From: Dacryopinax spathularia | Taxonomy: Eukaryota; Basidiomycota; Dacrymycetes; Dacrymycetales; Dacrymycetaceae | Direction of reading: 5' to 3' | DNA: 64,000 nt | Assembly (NCBI GenBank): GCA_037974965.1 | Contig: JBBPFI010000001.1 | Coordinates: 2,046,001 to 2,110,000, forward strand | Shown: one piece after another, positions 9,993 through 22,507 of the stretch | Layout of the letters: every line of letters begins with the position of its first letter | Position numbering within the stretch: the stretch's first letter is position 1 | Translations under genes and position numbers: made by a program | The notes under the pieces: generated by a model | The model's database searches: none | What the model saw: the letters and a program-made list of their open reading frames with translations, nothing else | What the model was told of the DNA's origin: nothing

Positions 9993-12900
9993 CTAGGCTG
10001 CCACGCCACTGAGTCGTTTTTGCACATGTGCGCTTAACACAGGCACGATACCTCCTTGCTTTCCACGCCCGTCCATCTTTTCAAACAGCGCGCTGGCTTT
10101 GCTGAGCAGCTCCCGTAATTCGGCAAGTAGTTCCCCACGCAGCGCTCGCTGCGCCGGATCCGTCGTTGCGGATGCTTTACCGCGCCTCGCACTGGTTGCA
10201 GAGGAGTCTGGATCTTCCCCAGCCAGCACTGCTTCGCCCTCCAAGCCCGAGTAGATTCCCCTGGTGATCTCAGCTGTAATGTACAGAAGCAGCATCTCAA
10301 GCGTTTCTCGCAGGGCAGACGTGCAAAGGGCTTTATCAAACGGCAGGCATGCTGCCGTGCACGGGGGAACAGGCTTGATCGCTGCGGTGTAGTCTGGAAG
10401 GGTGATGATTGCCGAGAGTGTGTCGCGAGCGACGTTCCCTAGCTCGAGAAGAGTGCCAAGGGAGGCGGGTTCGTCAATGGAGACGGCGGCAGTCTGAGGG
10501 ACATATTAATACAGGAATCTTGCACGTTACGGAATACATACCGCTGTTGGTGCATGGATCCTAGCGGGTATCCACCATTCGGCGATTTCGGTCGATCGAA
10601 TCACGGCATCAGGACGTGAAAGCGCTGTCAGGGATGACATAATATCCCGAGTGATCAGGAACAGACGCTGCATCAAGGCGGCAAGAGCAGGGCGCTTAGC
10701 GGGGTCGATCATTTCCGCTGACGATCGCGAAGCATTGATCTGTTCGTCTCCGTCGAAGAAGGCTTCTTCTTCGGGTGAGAAGGGTACGAGAAGAGAGAAG
10801 GTATGGTTCGGATGGGTGACGGCGTAGTTGAGTTGCTGCAAAAGTCCGAGCGCCTTCTCACTGTAGACTGATAGCAGGGCCCACGTTGGGCTGGAGAACT
10901 CTTGTTCGGTTGTCGATCGGATAGACATGGTATAAAAGAACGCCACGGTGCGTTCCAACTCTTCAAGCAGCGGCAAACTGAGGCTCTCTTCCACTTTCCA
11001 ACCCAGAGCGCCAGTGAGCTGGCGCCCATAGGACTGAACGAGCATCACGACCTTCGCCTCGAGAAGCTCGGACGTCTGTGTTGTAACACTCAGCAAAGCC
11101 GTTGTCACCGATAGCATCAAGCACCAAGCCTCGTGAGCTTTGCTCCGTCCAATATCTTCGGGTTCCCTGGGCATCACCTCCCCTCTTTCGAGCACAGGAG
11201 TGAGGCAGTTCTCCGTGTAGACGCTCAGAACACCGGCACGCGCTAGTGCTTCTGCAGCAACGCCCGCCTTAGTCAAGGCCATGTGGAATGCTAATACATG
11301 GTTCGCATATCTCGGATGCAGAAGACGTCGTGTCGGATTCGTGTTTACTCCGCCGATGTCGGTCAGAGCAAGTACCTCCAGGCTGATTCGAATGAGGTCT
11401 GCGTCTTCGCACAAGGAGAGCCAGAGCGCGGGTACTGGGTGCAGCTCCGCTTGTGTACACCGATCAAACATGGTCACAAGCAGTTCGAGATCGGTGCTGG
11501 GTTCGCCCTCGCCTTTGACGATGGCGTCAGCGAACACGCCACGAAGCGCTTCGATGAGGAATTCCAGAGTTGCCGTCATAGCAGAAGATACGATCGTCCA
11601 TTGCGAAGCAGTACGTAGCTTGACCATATCGCGCGCTGACAGCAATCGCCCGCACCACTGAATGACTTGTAGAAGCTGGCGATGATAGGGTCTTGGATGA
11701 CGGCCTCTGAACGACTCGATTGCCGGAAAGTTCTCGTGCACGACGAGCATGCGAATACTGCCCATTATGCTGTAAAGGTTTGTTTGTGCGGTCGCAGGCA
11801 GACCTGACGGCAGTCCAACACCCCCTACAAGGGCTTGCAGCAGATTGATCCGAGTGCTGTGTATGATAGCCATGGTATCTCCGTCCCGTTTCTCCTGCGC
11901 AACGATTTTGGCCAAAAAAGCTACAGTCGAGATAAGGGCGGATCGCACGTCTGACTGTCCTACAATCCAACTCGAACCCGCTTCCAGCAACGCCTGCCAG
12001 GATGCGGTCAGCGCCACGTGCCGGTCGAGCAACGACCAAGTTAGGTTGAGAGCGCAGGCTCGCTTCAGCGCCAGGCCAATCTTGACAGGATCAAGCGGGT
12101 AGCCGCGGATCTTGATAAACACTTCATCCAGTGAGTACAGGTAGTCATCGCCGCCCTGTCGCTGTTCGGAGGACGACGGCGGCCTTAGCAGGTCGGCATC
12201 GAATCCGGTAAATGGCTTGAGATCTTTGGCGACACCCGCCATTAAGGCCGGTGAATACGGGCTCTCAATGGCTTTCGAAAGCACGTCGTTAAGCTTTGTG
12301 CCTCCACGAACGAGGGTTTCCAGATCCTTGAGCGTTTCCGGAAGCGATGACTTGGATCCCTCGCTGCTATTCAGCTCTGCAGTAACGCCCAGCGACAGCA
12401 GATGCACGGCGTGCGCCTTGATCAGCAGACGATCGGAGTAGTTCGCAACCTTCTCGTGCGCAGAACTGCGATAAGCCGTTTCGACTGTCGGGAACAGCTT
12501 GAACTCTTCCGCAGCTGGAGCGGGGCCCAAATCAGCAGCCGCAATAGCCGTGAGCGTCTTCCAGAGACTGACGTCCTTCCGGTATTGCTCCAAGAGATCG
12601 CTGAACTGGTCAAACTGGCGCCAGCAGACATCAAGGAAGTTCAGGGCGGCGGCAACGAGGCTGAACTCGTCGTCGATGGGCTGTTCCCAGTCCTTGAGGA
12701 TAGCGAGCGCGGCTTCGACAGCTGAGGGGTGTGCGGTGGGTTTGGTGGCCTCGCTCTGCTTTCCTCTGGCTTTCTGTGACAGGGCAAGACCGTTCCGGAG
12801 GCTGCCGGAGAGGAATATGCTCCCGATCGCTTGCTGGGTGTCGATAGCAGCCGAAGCAAAGTCCCACACTGCAATCCGCAATGGAGTAGGAGCCATGGCA

Positions 12901-15900
12901 TTCTGCAGAATGTCCTCAACCAACTTGCGTACTGTGACTTCCGCATCGTCCAACGACCCAACGAATGAGGGCGGTGAAGGAGCCATCCGGATCGACCGGC
13001 AGACGATGTACAGTGTCTTTGCCGCCTGCAATTGAATGCTGCTACCGGGATAGGGCGTCGTAACATAATCGAACAAAAGCTGGACAAGCCCTCCAGCGGC
13101 CGGCCGTGTACGCAAGCTGCGGCGGGGAGTGGCTGCGATGCTAAACACCGCATTCTCGAGCGTTGTCAGCCCGCTCTGTTGCACCTGCCCCTTGCGCAAG
13201 AGCGAGACTTGTACCAGCTTCAGAGCGCGCTCCACAACGTTACACAGCAGATCCCGCTCGATCGTCCGTTTCGCCTTGGCAAGGTTGAGCATCGTCTCCG
13301 GTGCCGAAGTGAGTATCGCAGTCAGAGGGGTAATAGCAGCCTGATTGCCCAATAAGGCAGAAGTAAGCATCTGCACCGCGGGGCGATATGGCGTCTCGAT
13401 ACTGGATGACACGGGCGCAAGGGCCCAGTCCTCCAGGACGGAGATGAAGACGCCCATCATTTTCTGCGCTAGGAGGAGGCGTTCGGTGAGGGAAGAATAT
13501 CTCCAGCCGAGGAAGGAGCCCCATATGTCGCGGAGGAGGAAGGTGAGCGCCTGCTGCAGGACTTGAGATTTGAGCGCGTGCGTGCTTTCTTCGCGCATGG
13601 CAAACTGGTGCATCCGAGCATCTTCGACCACTGCTGAGATGAGGCGGATCAGGTCCAGTGTGCCGGAGTAGGTGCCGAGGATCTGCTCGCTCGCCACTAG
13701 CCTTGAAAAGGCGCCCCCGACCGCAAACACGCCCGCAGATCGGAGGTAGGCAGCAAGGCGCACGGACATCGTGCCGCTATAAGCGACAGAAGCGAGGATC
13801 GTCAACAGCGGCGTAATCAGCCTCAGCGGTGGAGGTGCTCGAGGGTTTGTGCGCAAGAACACCAACTCCAGAAGCCTCAGCACCAGCTCAAGGAACGGAT
13901 GAGGCACTTTCTCCGCTGCTGGGCCGAACAGGGTGTCCAGTTCCTCAGCCAGCGCCGGGTTAGCGCGTAGGAGAGTAGCAAGAAGGTCGAGCGACGTAGC
14001 GACCAGTTCCGTTTCGTCCACACCAGGCTCGACCTGTACCTCGCTCAGCTGAAGATTGACGACTCTCGCTCTCCTTCTCTCTTCCACACTCGGCGGCAGA
14101 GTCCTCCTCCCTCTCGCACTCGAAGAATTAGAAGAGGAGCTGCCCTGCTCATACTTCGCCGCAAACGCCTTCAAGAGCTCTAAAACGAGCTGGAGCGCGT
14201 TCCACTGCACGGGCCAGCTCACCACCACTCCCTCCCTCCCATCGCCCTGATTCAGAATTACGCCCACCGCGTCGGCCTCCACGATCCCTCCTCCGGGGAA
14301 CGACATGGGCTTTTTGGTCACCCATCCCTTGGGCCCAGCCTCCCACAGAAGCCCAATATCGGCAGGCTGGAGCAGGAGGGCGAATGAGCGGCGTTTGGAG
14401 AGATACCGATAGGCATGTAGGGCGCAGATCTGCTGGATCGGTTCTTCTATTTGCTGTAGCGGGGGCGGGTCGTCAGACGAGCTGGGGGAGCCGTTCCCAC
14501 ATAGAGCTGTGAGGAGCTTTAGGAGCATGCTGAAGCTCAGCGGAGCCCGAGCGGAGAGAAGGGATAAGATGGCGGAGCGCTGAGGGTCTCGCGCGTCCGA
14601 TTCCCAGAATTGGAGTGCGAGTGGCGCTATTTCTAGTGCAGGGCCGCGCGAGAGCAAGGTGCAGAGACAGGAAAGGTAGGCGTCGAGTTGGGCTCCTAGG
14701 AAGGGGAGTTGGAGGAGGGTGGGGATGGAGAGGAGGAGGCCTTTGAGGACGGAACGGTATGCGAGGGTGTTTAGGGGCGAGAGGAGGGCTGCGGTTTGGG
14801 CTTGTTCTTGGGTTGTTGGGGCGGCGGCGGCGGTGGTGGTGGTTCCATTCGAGGAGGATGCGGAGGAAGTTGAGGAGGAAGAGGATGAGGGAGCAGGAGT
14901 GGGAGTGGGGGAAGTGTCAAACGGTGCTTGGCTAAGAATGTCGTCGATAGTAGCGAACAGCTGCATCCCCGGATCCAAAGCGACACTCGCAAACTCCTCA
15001 AACGCCGTTCTCTGGTCCGGCAGCCTCGTCGCCGGGCCCTTCTCCGCATCCGGTGCAATGGCACGTACAAGCGGGAGCCAGAGGTCCGGGATGTCGTCGG
15101 ATGCGAACATTATTTCGGACAAGGTGTGGAGGAGGACGCTCCAGCCTAGGACGATGGGCGCGTAGGCTGGGTCGGGCGGGGTGGTGAGGAGCGTTTCTTG
15201 GATAGAGAGGATCGCGTCGGGGTTCGTGAGCAGGGTGGTGCCGGCTTGTTCGGAGAGGACGAGCTCGGCCGACCAGAGGGACTCGAGGTTGAGGATCCCG
15301 ACGGCTAGGAGGATAGAGGCAATCTTGGTAGCTCGGACGAGGGAGAGACCGGGGTCGTCCATCAGGTAGGGACGGAGTATATCGTGTGCGGAGCCCAGTT
15401 GGGTAGTGTAGAGGGAAGAGAAGATCTCCTGCGTTAGGCTTGCCGAGGGAGGCTGGAGGTAGTTGGCAAGGAAGAGGAGCTCGAGGAGGAGGATCTGTTC
15501 TTGTTTTCTTTGTCTTGCTAATAGCGGGGCAAGGGAACGGTGTTCACGTGCTTGGACCGCTGCGGGAAGGGGGGAGGTACAGAGGTCTTGGAATGCGCTA
15601 AGGATCTTGCGCTGATGTTCTTCGTACGGCTTGAAGATCTTCCCTATCAGCTCGCGGGCGAGTGGGGAGACGGGGTCGGACTCGTTCGCTGCTGAGCGGA
15701 GGAGAGCAGCGAGGATGCGGAAGACGTTCAGCCGCTCTTCGAGGATGAAAAGCAAGAAGGCGTGGGAATGTTCTTGCTCGTCCGCTATGGCGGTGCTGCC
15801 CTCCTTCGCCCGCTGCAAGGGAGGGACGCCGTATGCGGAGGAATGGCTCTTCCACAGCATAAAGGCTTGGAGTTCATCGACCTCCCATGTTGTAGAGAAG

Positions 15901-16381
15901 CGTTGGAGGAAGTCTTTCTCTTCCTTGCTTATGGGCAAGCCGCGGATGTTGGGTTTGTCCAGCTCTGCTTTCGAGGTGGAGAAGGGTTTGCCGAAAGGTG
16001 TTGAAGGGGAGGTGAGCGCGGGTAGTCGGTCGGTAAGTGCACGGGAGAGGGAAGCAGGGGTGAGCGTTGCGCTCAGCGGGTCGGTGAGGAAGGTGAGAAG
16101 GTCGCCGTATGTCCTACACGTCCCATTAGCCACGATTTGAGGAGGTGAAGAAAGAGAGCGCACAAGGTGAGGAGACGTCTCTCGTCTGCTGATAATGACG
16201 GACCCGCCGGCGTATTCGGGACTCCGGTCCCTCCTGCTCCCCCGCCATTACTCTTCGTTGATGGTGCGCTCGATGCTGCTGCCGGCGCGGGCGGGAAACT
16301 GAACGGCGCCGCTCCCAACCCTGCTGTGGTAGGCGTACCCTCCGCAGTGGGAGGAACAATATTGATCCTCGGCACAGCCAT
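9993..16381 (-). CDS. NUP188: Nucleoporin NUP188 (inner-ring scaffold)
   Basis: Exons (minus strand) are 16381-16164, 16113-10542 and 10493-9993, giving 2096 aa with phase kept. The protein is a giant alpha-solenoid, as expected of an inner-ring scaffold of the nuclear pore that binds Nic96/Nup93. Diagnostic of Nup188 rather than Nup192/205 is the inserted SH3-like segment near residues 665-715, 'EADAVGVILNQGDGREGVVV' followed by 'SWPVQWNALQLVLELLKAF'; this corresponds to the 'VRWEYSYSGW' region of human NUP188. The first exon encodes a Pro/Ala/Ser-rich tail before the solenoid starts at 'ADERRLLTLTYGDLLTFL'. A longer N terminus from an ATG at 16411 is possible. Low-complexity Ser/Thr runs occur near residues 430-450. 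It is somewhat longer than the ascomycete homologues. Confidence 0.85.
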
Positions 16382-16684
16382 ATCCTCCCAGTCGGATCCC
16401 CAGCAACTCAAAGCAAGGGGTCGAAGAGACAGATATATGCGCCCACCTGCTAGGGTTGGCTAAGGTGAGCGAGCCAGGATGTTCAGATGTTTGGTGGGAC
16501 AAACGGCGGTCAGGGACGTGTTTTCGGTGGCGGAAGACGCGTTCGAGTGGCGGTGCTACTTTTCATCGGACGCTTTTTGGAGGCGAACGGCGAAGGGGTC
16601 GCTTTGTGCTGTTCTCGTCGTGTGCTGCTCGACCTCAGGCTCACATCGACGCTGTCCATTTGTCGCCAACACTCGGTTGCAACA

Positions 16685-18319
16685 ATGGCCGACGTAGTTC
16701 CCCGAACAGTAGACAGGGATAAGGTATGCAATCAATCTTCTATGCTGACACAACAAGGTGGACTGATCATATGCGCGTAGACCTGCCCCTTCCTCCTCCG
16801 GACCTTCGTCAGACCCGGCACCCACCCCCCAACAAGCACATTCGACGCCCCCCCTTCCCAGCCCCTACCGCCACCGACCGAAGAGTTCCATATCTACACA
16901 TGGAGGGATATGACCCTTAAAGAGGTCGCGCTCCTCCTGCGCGCAGCGCTTCCCCCTCCCGCTCCTGTTCCTACTGCTGCTCCTTCCGCGACCAACGGCT
17001 CTGCCACGACTATAGGAGCTGCCGCTGCCGCTGCCAGCGCTGCCAACACGAATGCACAGGGCCTGGCGGCTGTACTGAGGAGTCCAGTGGCGAGGTTCTC
17101 CTTCCGGGCAGTAGCGCAAGACTGGCAAAAGGGCGGGAGATGGGTCTCCCGGGATGTGGGGGTCGTCCATGCTAGGGAACTGATGGGGGATCCGGCTGCT
17201 GCTGCTTTTTTCTCTTCTTTTGCGTCTGGCGAGAACGGAGAGGATGGGGAGAAGAAGCGGGAGGATGGGGAGAAGAAAGATGATGCCGAGGATGGAAAGA
17301 AGGAAGAGGCTAAGAAGGAAGAGGCGGATGGGGATGAGCCGATGGACACCTCCACCGATGTGGAGAAGAAAGAGGAAAAGGAAGAGAAGGAGAAAGAAAA
17401 CCAAAAAGAGAACGGCCACCATCATCCCCTCGTTACCCGCGCTGATCACGCCCCAGCGGACGAGGGAGACAAACGCACTCTTGCGGACCTCGATATCTTC
17501 CCTGGCGATTATCTGACTGTGGCGATAATGACCCCTCATATGGGCCGAGCTATCGCCGCTGGTCAACAGGCTGCTCCTGCTCCTGCTCCCGTGGGCGGGA
17601 TGGGCATCAGAGGGAGAGGTGCTGCTCCAGCCGGTCGAGGCGGGCGTGGTGGAGGGGACGCAGGCTGGGGAGGACGAGGAGGCGGAGATGCTGGCTGGGG
17701 CTCTGGACGAGGAGCTGGAGAAACCTGGGGCACGGGGGCAGGCAGAGGAGGTCCAGAAGGCGGTGGGCATTGGCGTGGACGTGCTGCCGCCCCTGGTGTT
17801 GGCCGAGGAGCCGGTCGCGGGCGGGGCGACGAAGAGGCCGGGCGTGGAGGGTTTGCACGCCGACCTGGTGGACCGGAGAGGGAGTTCGACCGCCCTAACC
17901 GGCCGCAAGACCGGGGCTACAACCGAGATCTCGACCGGGATCGGGAGGACCGTTCCCCTCCCTATGCGCGTCGTGCACCGTTGCCAACGAGAGAAAGAGA
18001 CTTCGGCTCCGACCTTGCAGACCACGGCGGCCGCCAACCCCCACCAGCCCGAAAACGCCGGCGCAGCCCCAGTTACTCGCCCATCCCCCGCCGAAGCCCG
18101 AGTCGTTCCCCCTCCCGCAGCCCCGTGAGGAGGAGAGGCCGAACCCCAAGCAGAGACAGGACTCCCAGCCCCGCTCGGAGTCCCAGCCCTGGGAGGGGAC
18201 GAAGGAGGAGCAGGAGCAGGAGCGCGAGTCGGGGGAGGAGTATGAGTATTTCTCGGAGTAGGAGTAGGACGAGGAGCCCGCCGGGTGGGGGGAGGAGGAG
18301 GGGGAGTTTCCGTGACTGA
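16685..18319 (+). CDS. SAP18: SAP18 with RGG and RS C-terminal extension
   Basis: Exons are 16685-16723 and 16781-18319, giving 525 aa. The ubiquitin-like SAP18 fold is split: 'RDKTCPFLLRTFVRPGTH', 'EEFHIYTWRDMTLKEVALLL', 'RFSFRAVAQD', then a long Glu/Lys-rich insert, and finally 'DLDIFPGDYLTVAI', the last strand. Human SAP18 is only about 150 aa and ends here. This protein adds a Gly/Arg-rich stretch with many RGG/GRG units and then a long Arg-Ser domain with SPSRSPSRSP-type repeats. SAP18 works in the Sin3 deacetylase complex and in the ASAP/PSAP splicing complexes with RNPS1 and Acinus/Pinin; the RS tail points to the splicing role here. Nuclear location is expected. Confidence 0.9.
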
Positions 18320-18666
18320 TTGTGACTTCCTCCCTCGCTCGATATGGAGGAGATCTGCTAAAATGTCGAGATGGACGATGTGTTGATGATGTTACTACCG
18401 TACTACAGACTGAAATACCTTTTCTGAACCGAGTTACTTGTGAATTTCCTCTTGCTGATGATCATGATCTGATCTTCTCTTTGAGTCAGTCCGAAGATCA
18501 CTCGCCTATAACGAAAGAGCGGAACCTTTCCTCACGCGCGCCAGTCATCCTGCCTCACCTCACATAGCCATCCAGCACGCACGCATACACCTTCAGTCTC
18601 CTCCTATCTTCATTCTTTTCACCTTTCTCGCCGTTTGAGGGCCTGTAATACCAAGCTAAGGGAAAG

Positions 18667-19358
18667 ATGTTGATCAAGGTTAAGGTGCGCTTTCCTCTGC
18701 CTTTTGGCGATGATACGAGACTAACGGGGAAGGGTAGACGTTAACGGGCAAGGAGGTACACTGGCTTCTCTCTCAGCTTTCTGGCTGGCTTGGTTGCTGA
18801 TAGATGGACAGATAGAGATAGAGATCGACTCTGACGACCCGGTACGCTCTCTTCTCCACTTCTCTCGCAGCGTCCTCGGCTCTTCTTGCGGCTACGATGC
18901 ACCTGAGGAAGGCAGATGCTGACATGCGCACAGATCTCCAGGATCAAGGAGAAGGTCGAGGAGCAGAGCGGTGTGCCGCCTCAGCAGCAAAGGCTGATCT
19001 TCTCTGGTCGTCAGATGTGAGTGTTATCTCTTTCCCTCTCTTCTTGGTGGTGACATTTGGAGATGCGGTGGGTTGGACTGGGTTGGGGATGGGGATGGAT
19101 GGACATATATGCCTCGGCTGAGGGTAGTACGCCGTTGAAGCATGATCCATCAGCCGGCTGGGACGCTGTTGATTTGGCTGGAGTTGGAGAGAGGGGAGGG
19201 AGGGCCATCGAACCTTGGATCTTCGCTTCTCAACGTTCATTGGGTTGGCACCAAAACTGACATACATGCGTAGGGCCGACGACAAGACCGCCAAGGAACT
19301 GAACATCACGAGCGGGAGCACGCTTCACTTGGTCCTGGCCCTGCGCGGTGGCCGATGA
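18667..19358 (+). CDS. RUB1: Ubiquitin-like modifier NEDD8/Rub1
   Basis: Five exons (18667-18684, 18738-18755, 18812-18841, 18934-19016, 19274-19358) give 77 aa. It reads '[20 protein letters not shown]..' and ends '..[11 protein letters not shown]', so processing removes a single Arg to expose Gly-Gly. The segment '[20 protein letters not shown]' and the 'MLIKVKTLTGKE' start are NEDD8 rather than ubiquitin signatures; Ala72 (ubiquitin has Arg) is present in 'LALRGG'. Rub1 modifies cullins and so activates SCF-type ubiquitin ligases. The first two exons are only 18 bp each and the third 30 bp, so the short gene is nearly half intron. Confidence 0.95.
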
Positions 19359-22300
19359 ACACTTCCTGTACCGATGCTCCCAACCCTTGCTGTACTGGGT
19401 GGGCTGGGGCGTGACGTTTGGAGATTGCGTCGTCGTGAGTGAGATATAGGAGAGGGAAAGAGGAGTGACTGGAAGAGGGGCGGTGCGGCTAGATGTGTCA
19501 ACTGTAACGAATGAAATCTGCCTTGTGTTCGGTATGATGCGCTGATCGCCCAGTTGTCGAAGACCGTGAACGATTTGTCGCCCGACTCGGAAGCGGTCTG
19601 TCAACCAAAGATCAGTGAAAGCCCTCAAGGAGTATATTCACCTCTAACTCGGCAAGTCCACCACACTACGACCAACTGCCACCCCTTCCTTCAATCAGAC
19701 CGCCCGAAGAGACGCCGAAAGGGGAAGAGCTACCGTATACTCGACCAGGAAAGAAGCCGATATCTTCGTCTGTAAATCACGTGATGACCGTGAAGAGCAA
19801 TCGATCGAGCCCGTCTTTCGTATTTCCTCCATTCCGGCAGTGCTGTCGACACTGTAGACTGTCCCAGTGCTCTGCCTAGCCAAGCTTGCACCTTCACCGG
19901 CACCGCATATCTTTAAGACTGTCGACTTGATCCTCTGTGATCTACTGCCCGGCTGATGAAGGCAGCTACACGCATCGAATGGAGACCTCTCCTACCTGAA
20001 GCAGAAGAGCTCCGTGGTAATGCAGATGAAGGGATACAGTCCCGGTCTCAAAGAGGGTGTGCAGTCTGGAACCACAGTTGGTCTGCGACTCTCTTCCATC
20101 ACACCTATGGAGTCCCCGCTCCAATTGCCACTAACCGTTATTACTGACTCCCAGCTTTCTGCCCATCTCTACGTCCTCCGGAATCTCGCACCAGATAAGC
20201 GCCCTTTGGACCGGAAAGATACCCAAATGACGGTTTACGGCATGGAACTGTATGGTGCCTGTGCGATGACCATTGAGTTGGCTACTTGCAGGCATGCCAC
20301 ATGAAAGTGTTGTTACATCGCTTCAATCCCCACACTTTCGACATTGAGACGTCAGTATTGGCATGGAAAATGCAATACTTTCGAAGATGGAACTTGGCTT
20401 TCTCAATCCCCGTTGGGAATGCTTATCCTTGGTTGCTGAGAACATGCATGACAAGAATTTTTTGGGTCATCAGCCTTGTTTGAACATCGTCTCGGACCGC
20501 GGTTTGTGACAGCTGTCAAAGGTCGTCCTGAACGTTATCAGCATCATCAACGAATAATCCCAATAAGGTGCTCTCGGCGGTAGAAAGTTGATCCAGGAAC
20601 ATCGTCGGCCAGGAACAGCAACCTTCCGGCGGCCGGCGGCAGGCACGGAGAAGCGCACACAAGCATGGAGCCGAGCAGGGTCCCCAAACGGGTAACGTTG
20701 GATCGATCGGCCTTTTGAATTGGACTGAATGTCGAAATTAAAGACGGTGGATCCGGAGAACCCTGGCTAAGACAGGGTTTTGTGGACCCGGAGTCAGCCT
20801 AATCCGCCGGGGCGTACGAAGCAAGGTACAAGATACGTGATGCTCAGGGTAGGTTGACGCAGGGTCATTTCCCAATTTCGCAACTCTCCGCCGTCGGGAT
20901 TACGGGGGAGGCGTCAGATCTACAGGGTCGAACATAGGGTACCCGAGTGGAAGATGCAGGGTTTGTTGACGTCAATGATGGTGTGTGCCTAGGAGAGGGA
21001 CTGATGGAGATGCAAGATCTAGAAGGACGGCAAGGCAATTACCGAGCCAGATGCTGGGTCGACAATTTATCGTTAAGTTCTTTCAGCTCTTTGTCCTGAC
21101 AGTCTTCGGGAAGCGGCGGCGTTCTTGTGGAAGTCACGGACTAGATGGGGGCTACTCCGACCGCCTCGACCGATGGAGGGCACCATGTATTGAAAGTAGC
21201 AGTGATATTCTCCCCTGTCAACCAGTCCGAAATTAGCGCCGATTTGGGTTGCACGACCGAAAACAGCCCAGAATCAGAGGGTTGCATCGACCTCACCAGT
21301 TGGGGACTACGGTAATAAGGAATCTATGGCGCTTATTCAGCAGCACTCGCAGCAGGCCGGACCGCCCATCCGCAAGCACTCCACCCAAAATCCACCTTAT
21401 TCCACTTTCTGCCGGGACGGCAACCCTCCTTGACTTCGGCACCTGTAGGCATTTCTGTGCGTACGATATTCTTGGGTTTCTAGCTTGCTGGGAAGGTCGA
21501 GGATCGGACGAGACCAGCGCCGATGATTTGGTCGCTTTTCAGGAGCACGATGCAGGAGATGAACTGGATTGAATTGATGAGGTTGGGTTGCCTTTTGTAG
21601 CATCTATTCCGAGCGAGCAGTCCTTCAAGCAGGAGTCATTTCCTCGCTGGGCTGACGATGATCTGGTGTTACCTCATCGCTCGCCAGTTCGCTGGAGGTC
21701 AACGCACGCACGGGAAATGTCGTCCGCGAAAACGGATAGGTGCGGCAGAAAGAGCGGGCTGTACGAGTCGCGTGCCGACAAGAACATTGGCTGTCGAGTG
21801 CCAGTCGAGTCGTGCGGGGAATACGATCAAGCATCAACATCATTTATTGCCCCAATTTTCCCAACCAAATAAGCACATCCCAAAGCAGAACAGGAACAGA
21901 CAGAGCATCGACAGAGAAAAGAAAAGAGAGAGATGAAAAGGACAACAGCCGAACGAAGTGACGAGCCAAAAAGCAGGAAGTAGAACTATTGACCGTTTTT
22001 CTGCTCTCCCTGCCTCGCGCAGGCGAGAGAGGGAGGGCAACTAAACAGAGCTGGAAGGTAGACTCGAACGCCGGAGGCGGGGGAAGAGCGCGGGGAAAAT
22101 CATAGTGTTACAGACAGACAAAACGGAAGGAGGCGGGAGTCGAAGCTGGAGCAGAAAGACGCTCGGAAGTTATGGGGTCGTGCCTTGCGTACATGTACAT
22201 ATGGAGGTGTGACATGAATGCGTTTGCGGCGTTTGGCGTCGTTTGACTGGTCGAGCGTTCGGCGTGGAGCGTTCGGTGTTGGGACGAGTGGAAGTGGTGG

Positions 22301-22507
22301 GAGATCAGAGCTGAGAGCTGAGAGCTGGAAAATATAATAGAGGACGACCTTGAACAGCGGAGCGATGCGACAAGCGATTTTGTTCGTACACTGAGACTGT
22401 CCATTCCCGTAGACCCAAGGAAAGAAAATAGGTGAAGAAAAGGCGAGGTTGAGGTCGAATGGACCTAGTTCGTTCAGGGTGAAGTGCGTCATGACGTGTA
22501 GAGCGGC
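19359..22507. other. Gene-poor interval, including 3' region of the C2H2 gene
   Basis: Roughly 3.1 kb without a supportable gene. ORFs up to about 130 codons overlap on both strands and have no recognisable motif. A 7-bp perfect hairpin (AACCCTG/CAGGGTT) lies near 20758-20778, and several CAGGGT words follow over the next 200 bp. The last 300-400 bp presumably form the 3' UTR of the Nrg1-like gene. Confidence 0.5.

Noticed and set aside
16865-18037. 390-codon minus-strand ORF opposite SAP18
   Set aside because: It is the antisense of Gly/Arg/Glu-rich repeats of SAP18; its sequence is low-complexity hydrophobic and Ser-rich with no domain.
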